DNA of 57,425 nucleotides from Planctomycetota bacterium (GCA_030602705.1 JAUVZF010000016.1:1-57425); one strand, 5' to 3'; counted from the stretch's first letter, positions 36,555-47,075 are shown. The notes: a model not told the origin generated them from the letters alone. A program made the numbers and translations.

Positions 36555-38414
36555 CTACTTGCCTGCCAGGTATTCGAGGCGCTTGGGGACCTGACCGCCT
36601 TTAGCGTTCACCGAGTCGGCCGTGATCTTGAACTTGTATCCCGGCTTTCCGTCGCGCAGAAGAACCACGGTATTGAGAACGAGCAGTGTTTCCGTGCTGT
36701 CGCTGCTCTTTGCAAGAACGTCCATGATGACCGGTTGTGGATCCTGCGCGCCAACGAGGCCGAGGAACTCCGCGGCCCGCGTGCGGACGAGCAGGTTGGC
36801 ATCATCCGCTGCAATCTTCTTCGCATCCTTAATGAAACAGGAAGCATCCTTCCCAAAACTGCTGCAAACTATAAGCCCCCAATACCGTTTCCAGGGGTTG
36901 TCCGATTTCAGAGCCGCATCGACACCCTTCTTTGCCTTCTTGAAAGGAAGTAGAGACAGGTCAGCAATATCAACCAGTTCTCCGATTTCATCCTTTTGTT
37001 CCTGCCCGAATTTTACCGGATTTTTAAATGCCGCCTTAATCAAGTGGCTCTCCGGGTAAAAACTGAGATCAGGCATTCCCTTGACCCATTCAGTAAACCT
37101 CGCACGAATACTCTTGAGCGTATCGGCATGGGCCGGGTCTTTCGCGAGGTTGACGGTCTCGTACGGATCCTGTTGCACGTCGTACAGGGCTTCCGGGTCG
37201 CGCGCCTCGTGGAACTGGCTCTGCACAGGGTTCAGCTTGCCCGCCTTGTACAGGTCGCGCCATTCCCTGTATGAAGCCATCCTGTAGCGGTAGTTATTCT
37301 GCAGGCTGTCGAAGTTAAACGGCTGATAACTTCGCATGTACTTGTACCTGCCCTTGCGCAGGGTGCGGACGAAATCGCATTTCGCGCCGAATCGGTCGGC
37401 CATTCCATATGCTTCATCGCGTTTATTGAGGTCGGCCAGGGTGATGCCCGGGCCCATGAAGGCTTTGCCGTCGACACCCGGCGGCGGCGTGATGCCGGCC
37501 AGGTGCATGATCGTGGCGCCGAAGTCGGTGAAATCCACGAAGCCGTCCACGCGCGTACCGCGCTTCAAGTCGACCAGGTGTTTCCAATTCTCGGCAATAC
37601 GCACGACCAGCGGTACGTGCAGTCCGACCTCGTAGGCATAGCCTTTACTGCCGGGCAGAACGCCGCCGTTGTCGCCGAAATAGAAGATAAACGTGTCTTC
37701 GAGCAGTCCGTCCTTCTTGAGATCATCGACGACCGCGCCGATTTCGGCGTCCATCTTTACCATGATCCGGTTGTACGCCTGGTTGGTCTGTCGGAAAAGC
37801 GGAGTGTCCGGATGACGCGGTGAGACAAAGATGTTTTCATCCGTTCCGCCCTTATGGGCTCCCTGAAGCCTTGACTCATGCGAGACAGGGAATGACCGAC
37901 TATGGAAGAACGGCTGCCCCTTGGCCCTTTCCCGCCAATCTTTCCTTGAGTGCCAGTCGGAATCCTTGGATCTGAAATTATAGTCGGTCTTTGTGCACGA
38001 CGTGTAGTAGCCGGCATCACGCATCATGGCATAGGTCGGTTTAACATCGTCCGGCAGGGGCACAGTCTTGATCTTGCGATGGTACTGCGTTCCGATCCTG
38101 GAACCATAACATCCCGTGGCAAGCGCTGAGCGCGCGACGGAGCAGATGGGACCGACGCAGAACGCGTGATTGAATATCACGCCGGCATCTGCCAGTTCGC
38201 TGATGCGCGGCATTTCGGCCCCCGTCTCGAAGTAGAGATTGGAGTAATGGACCGAGTTATCTTCGGAAATAAGCCACATGAAGTTCGGTCTCTTCGCGGA
38301 CTTTTCTCCGGCCGCGACCGCTGACCGCGGCCCGGGGCAGACGGCCCCGGCAAGAGTTGCTCCACAGACACCCAAACCGGCGGTCTTCAGAAAATCACGT
38401 CTTGAACCTGTCAT
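36555..38414 (-). CDS. Tat-exported sulfatase
   Basis: 619 residues. Tat signal GSRRDFLKTAGLGVCGATLAGA. The sulfatase fold starts RPNFMWLISEDNSVHYSNLYF; the catalytic segment is GPICSVARSALATGCYGSRIGTQYHR with Cys91 and Arg95, to be converted to formylglycine. The C-x-x-A-R order differs from the textbook C-x-P/A-x-R. Further marks: TFIFYFGDNGGVLPGSKGYAYEVGLHVPLVVR (metal-binding Asp-Asn). After about residue 450 an extra helical, HEAT-like C-terminal part (KKAKKGVDAALKSDNPWKRYWGLIVCSSFG...LLVRTRAAEFLGLVGAQDP) is present, common in planctomycete sulfatases. Its segment around 36.6-38.1 kb is less GC-rich than its neighbours, hinting at transfer. Removes sulfate from glycans outside the cytoplasm. 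Confidence 0.9.
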   Translation of the reverse strand: MTGSRRDFLKTAGLGVCGATLAGAVCPGPRSAVAAGEKSAKRPNFMWLISEDNSVHYSNLYFETGAEMPRISELADAGVIFNHAFCVGPICSVARSALATGCYGSRIGTQYHRKIKTVPLPDDVKPTYAMMRDAGYYTSCTKTDYNFRSKDSDWHSRKDWRERAKGQPFFHSRSFPVSHESRLQGAHKGGTDENIFVSPRHPDTPLFRQTNQAYNRIMVKMDAEIGAVVDDLKKDGLLEDTFIFYFGDNGGVLPGSKGYAYEVGLHVPLVVRIAENWKHLVDLKRGTRVDGFVDFTDFGATIMHLAGITPPPGVDGKAFMGPGITLADLNKRDEAYGMADRFGAKCDFVRTLRKGRYKYMRSYQPFNFDSLQNNYRYRMASYREWRDLYKAGKLNPVQSQFHEARDPEALYDVQQDPYETVNLAKDPAHADTLKSIRARFTEWVKGMPDLSFYPESHLIKAAFKNPVKFGQEQKDEIGELVDIADLSLLPFKKAKKGVDAALKSDNPWKRYWGLIVCSSFGKDASCFIKDAKKIAADDANLLVRTRAAEFLGLVGAQDPQPVIMDVLAKSSDSTETLLVLNTVVLLRDGKPGYKFKITADSVNAKGGQVPKRLEYLAGK

Positions 38415-39138
38415 AGCCGCTCCTTGTGTCCGCTTGCTCTTTCAACTCGTAGGTCTGAACCGGAATTTTCCACATGGCCTTGCCCGGCTCCGCTGCCGGG
38501 CGATTTATCGAGCATTACACTGCCCCCCGCTTGCGCCAAGATCTTTCTTCGTGTTCTCGCGTCCCGGACGCGTGACTGCACGGATAAGGATGAGACCCCA
38601 ACGCCGCCGGACGCGTCACGCACCGCCGGCCGGCGCAGAGAAGCCACGGCACCGCGCAGGCGGCCAGGTACGGCCACGACCGCTTCGAGAACGCCAGGCG
38701 AACGCTCAAGACCACGCCCAGAAATGACGATCAGACGCAATAGCGAGCCACGGCCAGGCCTCCGATAAGAGCCGCTTTGCAACGATCTCATCGGCAGGAC
38801 GGGCCGCCTCGCTTTCATCTTCCTTGCTTCTCCCACCTACCCGCAGTACCCTGAAAACCTGCGAAAGGCCGGTTAAAGTAGCCTGCCCCCTTTTCTTAGT
38901 CGAACAAAGGCATCAAAATGCGATCATTGTTCTCATTAACGCTCTTATTTTCGCTCTTTTGCCTGACCATCACTGGCCGACCGCCAACTCCCCTCGAGTT
39001 CGGCTGCAAGTCGGCCGGGGCACATCGTTGAAGAAGAGGGGTGGGATTACGATGTGTATCAACAACCGATTCTCTCATAACGCCTGGCACAAGAATCGGG
39101 GGCAGGTCAATCGCCGGGCCAAAGTGAGGAGACAGAAA
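38415..39138. other. Long intergenic region between divergent genes
   Basis: Lies between the divergent sulfatase and sialidase genes, so promoters for both must be here. No ORF in it looks protein-like. A stretch near 38,930-38,960 (ATTGTTCTCATTAACGCTCTTATTTTCGC) is unusually AT-rich and may be part of the sialidase promoter. Confidence 0.5.
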
Positions 39139-40281
39139 GTGGAACGGACGACATGGGCCACGCTCGCACTTTGCTTGTGTGTTCTGGCCGGCCGGTGCAT
39201 GGCAGAAAACGCGACGGAACCCGAAGGCACGCCCGTCTTCGAGGTGCGGGACCTCTTCGAGGCGGTGCGCGGGCCGAAGATCGTGGTGGCTGCCGACGGA
39301 ACGGTCCTGGCCTTTGCGAAGTCCTGTCGGCTGCTCCGCCGCAGCGACGATGGCGGCAAGACCTGGGCGGAGGTGCAGGTGGTCGGCCCCAAGGCCTCGG
39401 GCAACGCGATCGTGGATGATACCACCGGCCACGTGCTGGTGGTCTGCCCACGCCAAGGCCATCTGTGGCGAAGCCGCGACCACGGCAAGACGTGGCAGAG
39501 GGAAAAAATCGTGGTCAGATCCAACGCGGCCGGCTACGGCAGCCCCGACAGCGGCGTCCCGGCCGGCACCGGCGCGTCGGAGTCGGGCATCACGCTGCGT
39601 CACGGCAAGCACAAGGGCCGCCTGCTCATGCCCGCCCGCCTGCAGCCTCCCAGGGGCAACAACAACCAGGAGTGGTGGCCGTACAACCACAACTGCGCGA
39701 TCTACAGCGACGACGGCGGAAAGACCTGGCAGACCAGCGCCCCCGTGCAGAGCGGCACGGGCGAGGGGACGCTGGCCGAACTATCCAACGGCCACATCTA
39801 CTACAACTCCCGCTGCCACATGGCCGTCGACCATCGCCGCCGCATCGCCTGGAGTTACGACGGCGGCCACATGTGGACCGATTGGCAGGTGGCCGAACAC
39901 CTCTACGAGGTCGGCCAGCCCTTCTACTTCAAGTACGGCACCAAGCCCAGTTATGGCTGCAACGCGGGCCTCGTGCGGATGCCCCTGGAAGCCACCGGGG
40001 GCAAGGACGTGTTGCTGTTCAGCACGCCCGACAACCCCGGCGGCTCGCGCGTAAAGATGACGGTGTGGGCCAGTTTCGACGGCGCGAAGACCTGGCCGCT
40101 GAAGCGGCTGGTCTACAAAGGCCCCAGCGCTTACTCGTCGCTGGCGGCGAGCAAGAATGGCACCATCTACCTGCTCTTCGAGCGAGGGCGGAAGAGGCTC
40201 TACGAAAGCATCGCCGTGGCCCGCTTCAACCTCGCCTGGCTGGCGGGAGGGCAGGACTGGCGGAAGTTCCTGAAGGACTGA
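39139..40281 (+). CDS. Secreted sialidase-like protein (BNR/Asp-box propeller)
   Basis: 380 residues starting at GTG with AGGAG seven bases upstream, which gives a clean signal peptide (VERTTWATLALCLCVLAGRCMA). An upstream ATG at 39052 would add a poor, charged extension. Five Asp-box-like motifs (SDDGGKTW, SRDHGKTW, SDDGGKTW, SYDGGHMW, SFDGAKTW) define the six-bladed propeller of GH33-type exo-alpha-sialidases. Possible catalytic features are ESGITLRHGKHKGRLLMPAR (Glu and Arg), EGTLAELSNGHIYYNSR (Glu and Arg) and RLYESIAVARFNLAWL at the end. It should release sialic acid or act on another acidic sugar. It is the last gene of the glycan region. Confidence 0.87.
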   Translation: MERTTWATLALCLCVLAGRCMAENATEPEGTPVFEVRDLFEAVRGPKIVVAADGTVLAFAKSCRLLRRSDDGGKTWAEVQVVGPKASGNAIVDDTTGHVLVVCPRQGHLWRSRDHGKTWQREKIVVRSNAAGYGSPDSGVPAGTGASESGITLRHGKHKGRLLMPARLQPPRGNNNQEWWPYNHNCAIYSDDGGKTWQTSAPVQSGTGEGTLAELSNGHIYYNSRCHMAVDHRRRIAWSYDGGHMWTDWQVAEHLYEVGQPFYFKYGTKPSYGCNAGLVRMPLEATGGKDVLLFSTPDNPGGSRVKMTVWASFDGAKTWPLKRLVYKGPSAYSSLAASKNGTIYLLFERGRKRLYESIAVARFNLAWLAGGQDWRKFLKD

Positions 40282-40309
40282 TGCGACTCTGTATATCGTC
40301 AGCGGCACG

Positions 40310-40350
40310 TGTTTAGCGTGGTGTCATTCCGAGCGACCGCGGCTCGCGGT
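40310..40350. repeat. Partial copy of the TGTTTAGCGTG/TGTCATTCCGA element
   Basis: TGTTTAGCGTG at 40310-40320 followed by GTGTCATTCCGAGCGACCGC. Matches the ends of the element at 57242-57420; only one end is evident here. Confidence 0.6.
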
Positions 40351-40628
40351 CAAGCCACGGCAGGCTCGCACTGCCAGGGTGCCGTGACCGGCGGCCACGC
40401 TTACGCGGCCATGGTGGATCCTCCGCGCACAACGCCTCCGACCAGCGTCCGTTGGCTGAATCGAAGGTGGCCCGGTCCCGTCACGCCGGGACCGGCGCTC
40501 GGTGGCGAAGTGCCGCCAACCGGCGTATCCGTTCCAGGATCGCCGCGAACAGGCAACGGGACAGTCAAGAACCGAGAAAACGCTGCAAGTCCCCGAAGTA
40601 CAGGAACTTGTGACATGCCTTTCAGATA

Positions 40629-40719
<91 letters not shown>

Positions 40720-40974
40720 GCACCTGCAAGGCCTTTGACCTCAGATGCTTATGTGAGCCGCGCCGTTGACTTCGCCGCACTCAGTTTCCTCAACGACAAC
40801 CGCCACCGCTCACAGGTAGTTCCACGACCACTCCCGCGTGCTGCACGAAGTGTCGCCGCTCTTGCAGCACGAGTACACCGTATCGCCAAACAGCGGGATC
40901 GTCAAGCACATCCTCAAGGCTGGAACTTTTCTCGCCAAAGCACCCCGCCGCCCTGAGTGCGGCAACTCATCGCC

Positions 40975-41061
40975 TTGTGTTTCGACGCGTTCCCACGCAC
41001 CTCCGTCCCGTCCGACGACACCTGTCCCATCTTCACCAGACCCACCTCCACAATCCGCACC
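40975..41061 (-). pseudogene. IS1182-type transposase relic
   Basis: The minus strand reads VEVGLVKMGQVSSDGTEVRG and then NASKHKAMS. The signature DGTKVKANASKHKAMS is highly conserved in the N-terminal part (DUF772 side) of IS1182-family transposases. Only about 30 codons remain, without catalytic DDE residues or terminal repeats. The rest of 40,720-41,360 shows no gene; a 34-codon ORF at 41213-41317 is not convincing. Confidence 0.65.
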
Positions 41062-41360
41062 AGGGGGGTACGATGTCTGTGGCGCTTCCCACACCGTGCG
41101 GCCAAGGCCGTTGACCACCCGGCAGCGCCGCGGTATAGTGGAACGCAGAGGCGGAAGGCAGCCGGACCCGTTTGGGCGAGGCCCCGCCGGGTGAGGCTGG
41201 GCACGTGCGTCGATGGATCTCGAGGGCATTCTCAAGAAACCGTGCGGCATCCGCGAGATGGCCTCGAAGGACGACACCCCGTATCATTATCTGGACGCGG
41301 CCATCCGGACAGGGTAGAAGAGAGTCGTCTAAAGCCTCAGTTTGGGATCGGAGGCCTAAT

Positions 41361-42689
41361 ATGATCAACCGGCTACAGATAGACGGATACCGGCTGTTGG
41401 ATGGATTCGATGCCGATCTGGGACAGTTGACGGTGGTCATTGGGGCGAACGCTACCGGCAAGAGCACGCTGATTGACTGTCTTCGTTGCATCGGCGACTG
41501 TGCTCAGTTTCCCCTGCAACGGGCCCTCGACATGCACGGCGGAATATTCTCGATTCCAAGTGCCTCTGAGAGCGAGATGCGATTTGGGTGGAAGGTTGAA
41601 TTTCAAGAGCCAAGGAACTCAGGGAAGCGACCGCGTACTTCGGACCGTGGCAGTCGGAGACTGACCTACGAGGTGCAGATCGAGGGGAAGCGAACGGGGG
41701 AAGTTCTTCCGGTCTATGAGGTGCTGCGTACTACCGAACCTTTGGACAAGGACTACAAGACTCCCTTCAAATACCTTGAGGTAACCCGCTCACGCGCAAT
41801 GATCTATGACTTCCGGCAGCATCGCCTCGTGCCTATTGAGGAGGTGCTCTCCCAACAAGGGGATTCAGACCAGACCGCCGTTCTGCCTGGATTTGAGGAC
41901 GAGGAAGCAGAACAAGATCTCACGATGGCGCCGGCACACATCGAGCAAGAGCAAAGCCTGCAACTGGCGCAGATGCGATTTCCCGTGCACAAGGTACTTG
42001 GGCTTGCCTCTCGTGTTCGGGTTCTCTTCGCAAATATCGCGTTCTATCCTGGGTTCAATGTGGGCCCCGGGGCCGATTTGAGAACCAAGCCCGCCGCCAT
42101 CAGACCGGAGACGTACCTCTGGTTCGATGGCCGAAACCTTGGCACGGTCCTGCACGAAGTGCTGACCCGTCACGGTTACCGACAGTCTGCAGAGCAACTG
42201 AACGAGTCTCTTCGGGCGGCGTATCCCTCGTTCGAGGGAATCACAGCCGAGACTGTTTTCGGTGCTACACCGGCAGTCCTAGTGCGCGTCCATGAAAAGG
42301 GGATGGGCCGGGGAATGGAAATGTGGGATTTGTCCGATGGCATGCTACGGTTTCTCTGCTTAGGCACTGCCTTGCTGAATCCCCTTCCGTCTCCATTGAT
42401 AGCCATTGACGAGCCGGAAGCCGGGCTGCACCCCAGACTTTTGCCGATCGTGGCAGACATGATCAAGAGCGCGTCCGAGAAGACGCAGGTGCTAATCACG
42501 ACCCACAGCCCCGATCTGTTGAACAACTTTGATTTGGACGATGTAGCCGTCATGGTGCGCGATGGGCCGAGGGCGAAGTGGTATCGGCCGGGAACGCGCG
42601 AAAGCCTTCACAAGATGCTGCAAGCCGTCGAAGGCGAAACCCTCGGCGAACTGCACAAGTCCGGTGAACTGGAGGCCATTGCTGAATGA
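41361..42689 (+). CDS. AAA/ABC-type ATPase of OLD-like defence group
   Basis: 442 residues. Walker A GANATGKST near residues 28-36, ABC-like signature WDLSDGMLRFLCLGTALL, Walker B SPLIAIDEPEAGLHP and switch histidine in VLITTHSPDLLNNF. This is the split ATPase (AAA_21/AAA_15 type) seen in OLD, RloA and similar systems, with a central insertion (about residues 60-270) instead of a long coiled coil. The stop overlaps the next gene's ATG by 4 bp, so the two are translationally coupled. GGATCGGAGG precedes the ATG. Codon use is visibly less GC-biased than that of flanking genes, and an IS relic and tRNA lie just upstream, so it was probably acquired. Likely role: sensing phage or DNA state and controlling its partner (inference). 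Confidence 0.85.
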   Translation: MINRLQIDGYRLLDGFDADLGQLTVVIGANATGKSTLIDCLRCIGDCAQFPLQRALDMHGGIFSIPSASESEMRFGWKVEFQEPRNSGKRPRTSDRGSRRLTYEVQIEGKRTGEVLPVYEVLRTTEPLDKDYKTPFKYLEVTRSRAMIYDFRQHRLVPIEEVLSQQGDSDQTAVLPGFEDEEAEQDLTMAPAHIEQEQSLQLAQMRFPVHKVLGLASRVRVLFANIAFYPGFNVGPGADLRTKPAAIRPETYLWFDGRNLGTVLHEVLTRHGYRQSAEQLNESLRAAYPSFEGITAETVFGATPAVLVRVHEKGMGRGMEMWDLSDGMLRFLCLGTALLNPLPSPLIAIDEPEAGLHPRLLPIVADMIKSASEKTQVLITTHSPDLLNNFDLDDVAVMVRDGPRAKWYRPGTRESLHKMLQAVEGETLGELHKSGELEAIAE

Positions 42690-43384
42690 AGGTCTTCGTG
42701 TTCGTTGAGGGGCCGGCTGATCGCGGCGCGCTCGGTGCACTGTGGGAAGACTGGCGCGCGCGGCTTCGCGGGGAGAGGCACGGAATCAAGGTGATACCGC
42801 TTGGGAGCAAAAGCAGGTTCTTCAGCCACATAGGGCCAAGAGCTGCGGAGAAGCTTGTCAACAATGACCGCGACGCAGTAGTGGGGCTTCCCGACCTCTA
42901 TCCGAATGCTCAATTCGCGACAACGGCGTACAAGCATGACAATCTGCAGGAGCTTCAGGGAGTTCAGTCTGCTCTTGTGAGGGACAGTCTGCAAAGTGAC
43001 TACGGCGTGCGCCCGGACAGGATCGACGCGCCCATGACGCGGTTCTTGCCAACAGCCTTCAGATACGACATGGAAACGCTTCTGCTGGCTGCCGAAGGGC
43101 GGTTGCATGATTACCTGGGAGTTCAGCGTCAAAGACCTGTCTGGCCCAATCCTGAGGACGTGAACCAGCAACGCCCGCCGAAGCATGTTGTGCAAGCCTT
43201 GTTCCGACGTGGCCGAGGACGCGCCTACCGAGACACAGTACATGCGCCAGCAATTCTCGGCAAGGTGCTGGGTGTGCGTGAGATTCTCTACGGCGAGAGC
43301 GGACAGGTGAAGTGCCCGGTGTTCAAGCGAACGGTTGACTGGATGGGTAGCAAGACGGGCCTCAATTGGGAAGTAAGACCATGA
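42686..43384 (+). CDS. DUF4276 (TOPRIM-like) partner of the ATPase
   Basis: 232 residues. The start KVFVFVEGPADRGALGALW matches the first strand and Glu of TOPRIM-type nucleases, and DAVVGLPDLYPN follows at the place of the acidic DxD loop in DUF4276 proteins. RFLPTAFRYDMETLLLAAEGRL and FRRGRGRAYRDTVHAPAIL are also typical of this family, which regularly follows AAA ATPase genes. It is probably the nuclease effector of the pair. The ATG lies inside the ATPase stop (ATGA), and its own TGA overlaps the gpsA ATG in the same way, so gpsA may be translated from the same mRNA. Composition is lower in GC than the rest of the window. Confidence 0.78.
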   Translation: MKVFVFVEGPADRGALGALWEDWRARLRGERHGIKVIPLGSKSRFFSHIGPRAAEKLVNNDRDAVVGLPDLYPNAQFATTAYKHDNLQELQGVQSALVRDSLQSDYGVRPDRIDAPMTRFLPTAFRYDMETLLLAAEGRLHDYLGVQRQRPVWPNPEDVNQQRPPKHVVQALFRRGRGRAYRDTVHAPAILGKVLGVREILYGESGQVKCPVFKRTVDWMGSKTGLNWEVRP

Positions 43385-44388
43385 TCAATCACGCAGCCAT
43401 TATCGGCGACGGCGCGATGGGCACCCTTAGCGCCATCCTGCTTTCGCAGAACGGCATCGGCGTGCGGATGTGGTCGGCGTTCCCGGAGCACGCCAAGGCC
43501 ATGCGCCGCGACGGCACCAACGAGCGGTTTCTCCCGGGCTTTCCGCTGCCGAAGGGCCTGGTGGTCTCGGCCGACGCGGAGGAGGTGACCGAGGGAGCAG
43601 ACCTGGTGGTCATCGCCGTCCCGTCGAAGTACCTTCGCGAGGTCCTCCAGCGCATCCAGAACGCCTTGCCGCAAGAGCCGATCTACGTCTCGGTGGTCAA
43701 GGGCATCGAGACCGAGAGCCTGCTCCGGCCGAGCGAGGTGATCGAGAAGATTGCGGGCCCGCCACGGATGGTTGTCTTGAGCGGGCCGTGTCTGGCGCGC
43801 GAGGTCGCCAATGAGTTACCGGCGACCGTCGTCGTTGCCTCTGACGACAAGGCGGCCGCCGACCAAGTCCGGAAGGCGTATGCCACGCCGTGGTTCCGCG
43901 TGTACACCAGCGACGATGTGGTCGGCGTCGAGTTGGGCGGCGCCCTGAAGAACGTCATCGCCATTGCGGCCGGCATCTGCCACGGTCTGGAACTGGGCAG
44001 CAACGCCGTGGCGGCCCTCGTGACGCGGGGCCTTGTGGAGATCACCCGTCTCGGCACGGCCATGGGCGCGCGGGCCGAGACGTTCGCGGGCCTGGCGGGC
44101 CTGGGCGACCTGGTCACGACGTGCGTCAGCGGCCTCAGCCGCAACCACCACGTGGGATTGGAGATCGGGCGCGGCCGGTCGCTGGACGAGGTCCTCGAGG
44201 ACATGGGCCTCGCCGAGGCCGAGGGCGTCCGGACGACGTGGAGCGTTACAGCGTTGGCCGAGCGGCACGGCATCGAGATGCCGATTACCCACGAGGTCTA
44301 CGAGGTGCTCTTCAAGGGCAAGCCTCCGCCGGATGCGCTCGCCGACTTAATGCAGCGCAAACCGAAGGCCGAGGGGGCTCTGCGCTAG
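43381..44388 (+). CDS. gpsA: NAD(P)-dependent glycerol-3-phosphate dehydrogenase
   Basis: 335 residues. Reduces dihydroxyacetone phosphate to sn-glycerol-3-phosphate for phospholipid synthesis. Rossmann loop AAIIGDGAMGTLSAILL at the N-terminus, PSKYLREVL, SVVKGIETESLL, VVLSGPCLAREVANELPATVV, and the catalytic lysine region VGVELGGALKNVIAIAAGICHGLELGSNAVAALVTRGL, then LAGLGDLVTTCVSGLSRNHHVG. All are family landmarks and the length is normal. The ATG overlaps the DUF4276 stop by 4 bp. It is followed by the SHOCT protein gene and clpX in the same direction. Confidence 0.96.
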   Translation: MINHAAIIGDGAMGTLSAILLSQNGIGVRMWSAFPEHAKAMRRDGTNERFLPGFPLPKGLVVSADAEEVTEGADLVVIAVPSKYLREVLQRIQNALPQEPIYVSVVKGIETESLLRPSEVIEKIAGPPRMVVLSGPCLAREVANELPATVVVASDDKAAADQVRKAYATPWFRVYTSDDVVGVELGGALKNVIAIAAGICHGLELGSNAVAALVTRGLVEITRLGTAMGARAETFAGLAGLGDLVTTCVSGLSRNHHVGLEIGRGRSLDEVLEDMGLAEAEGVRTTWSVTALAERHGIEMPITHEVYEVLFKGKPPPDALADLMQRKPKAEGALR

Positions 44389-44407
44389 CCGATTCTCGGG
44401 GCATCCG

Positions 44408-44732
44408 ATGGACTCGCCCGAGACGATCGACTTTTCGATGGAGCACCTGATGCCGGTCATGCTGTTCGGCATCGTGGCGCTCGTCGCGATCTTCGCCATC
44501 CTGGCGCTGGTGCGGATCTGGGGCCAGAAAATGCAGAGGAAGTCGGTGGCGTGCGGCGGGATCGACCTGGAGGACCTTCGGCGCCGGCGCGACGCAGGCG
44601 AGATCTCCCAGGCCGAGTACGAGACCGTCTGCGCGAGCCTGACGAAGGGCGCGGCTGGTTCAGAAGCCGGGCAGGAAACGCCGATAAACCAGAAGCGTGC
44701 CGAGGAAGGCAACTCGGAAAGGAGCCCGGTGG

Positions 44733-44746
<14 letters not shown>
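44408..44746 (+). CDS. Small membrane protein with SHOCT-like domain
   Basis: 112 residues: a single transmembrane segment ([26 protein letters not shown]) followed by a SHOCT-like helical motif ([28 protein letters not shown]) and a disordered acidic tail. Such proteins are of unknown role. The end overlaps the start of clpX by 14 bp in another frame, and the clpX ribosome-binding site lies within it, so the genes are probably co-translated. Confidence 0.8.
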
Positions 44747-46010
<1,264 letters not shown>

Positions 46011-46063
46011 GCCCACGGCTCCGCCCGGGCCGATTCCGGACGAACGGTTCCGCGCGGGGTGCG

Positions 46064-46186
46064 ATGCTGCACGGCCCACACTTGCTGCGTCTGGCCAACG
46101 ACCTCCCGGTGCTGTATGCTGCCGGAAGCGATGAGAAACGGCTCTACGACGCCATGCTGTTCGCCGTGCAGAGGTGGGGGCAATGA
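46064..46186 (+). CDS. Small ORF upstream of the DUF3800 gene
   Basis: 40 codons, MLHGPHLLRLANDLPVLYAA onward, ending two bases before the DUF3800 ATG. The composition is protein-like and the ribosome-binding site for the next gene (GAGGTGGGGG) lies in its end, so translational coupling is possible. It has no good ribosome-binding site itself and may be the tail of a broken gene. No family recognised. Confidence 0.3.
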   Translation: MLHGPHLLRLANDLPVLYAAGSDEKRLYDAMLFAVQRWGQ

Positions 46187-46187
46187 C

Positions 46188-46916
46188 ATGCACATGATGT
46201 TTGCGGACGAGTCCGGCGACCCGGGTTACCCTCGGAAGGGCACATGGAAGGGCTGGGGTGGAAGCACGCACTTTGCCAGGGTGGGGGTCATCATTCATGG
46301 CTGGAGGTGGAAGGCGTGGCACGACCGGTTGACGTCCTTTAAGAGAAACCGGGGCCTGACTTGGGACGCAGAGATTAGAGCGTCGGACATCCGGCGGGGC
46401 AAGGGCGCATTCGTCGGATGGGACCAGAACCGGCGCCAATTCTTCATGAGCGAACTGATGACGCTTGTGGGGGGAAACACGGACATCACGCTGTTGGGCG
46501 TTGCGATTGACAAGCGGCTGGTTGACACAGCCAAGGGCGAGCGGCTTGTGAAGCCGGAGGTCCGCTCGCTGGAACTGCTCCTTGAGCGATACAATTTTTT
46601 CCTGCATGACCAGACTGACCGGTCTGGCATTGTCATCCTGGACCCGACGAAGGAGAAAAGCGACGACAACCTGCGGCACTTCCAGTCGTTCCTGCTGGCA
46701 CAGTCGCCCCACTTGAGCCCTCGCCACATTGTTGAAGGAACCTTCTTCGCCAAGTCGCATACCTCTAACCTGATGCAGATAGCGGACGTGTGCACCAACG
46801 TTTTCTACAGGGAGATTGTCCGCGGCGCGAAGACCGATGAGTTCAAAGCGATCTGGAAGCGGTTCTGGCGACGCAAGGGACGGCTGAAGGGCTACGGGAT
46901 TAAGAAGTGGCCTTGA
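46188..46916 (+). CDS. DUF3800 domain protein
   Basis: 242 residues. The start MHMMFADESGDPG is the diagnostic DUF3800 motif, with the acidic residues of an RNase H-like fold (DESGD; later SGIVILDPTKEKSDDNLRHFQ and QIADVCTNVFYREI with Asp). DUF3800 proteins are common in phages, mobile elements and defence islands and are presumed nucleases; function unproven. GAGGTGGGGG precedes the ATG. Between this gene and clpX is only a short ORF, and it is enclosed by 28-bp repeats of the clpX end together with a small acidic protein, suggesting a transferred cassette. Codon use is less GC-rich than clpX. Confidence 0.82.
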   Translation: MHMMFADESGDPGYPRKGTWKGWGGSTHFARVGVIIHGWRWKAWHDRLTSFKRNRGLTWDAEIRASDIRRGKGAFVGWDQNRRQFFMSELMTLVGGNTDITLLGVAIDKRLVDTAKGERLVKPEVRSLELLLERYNFFLHDQTDRSGIVILDPTKEKSDDNLRHFQSFLLAQSPHLSPRHIVEGTFFAKSHTSNLMQIADVCTNVFYREIVRGAKTDEFKAIWKRFWRRKGRLKGYGIKKWP

Positions 46917-46920
46917 GCGC

Positions 46921-46959
46921 AAAAAAAGCGGCCAAGGAGGCTTTCGCCTCACCAGCCGC
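46921..46959 (-). terminator. Intrinsic terminator, minus orientation
   Basis: Nested stem GCGGC...GCCGC with inner GAGGC TTTC GCCTC, and a run of seven A on the plus strand (T on the minus strand) at its low-coordinate end. Sits 5 bases after the DUF3800 stop but is oriented to stop leftward transcription. Confidence 0.55.
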
Positions 46960-47075
46960 ACACTTGCGACTGTCTTGGTCGCTTCTAACACTATACCCAA
47001 GATCGGCCGGAAAGCAAGGGGAAATTCAGGAAAATAAAGCCCCGGCGCGAAGTCTGGGGGGGGCCGTGAAAGGCG

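Noticed and set aside
41213..41317. 34-codon ORF upstream of the AAA ATPase
   Set aside because: Reads MDLEGILKKPCGIREMASKD and on, but lacks a properly spaced ribosome-binding site and any known family; too weak to call.
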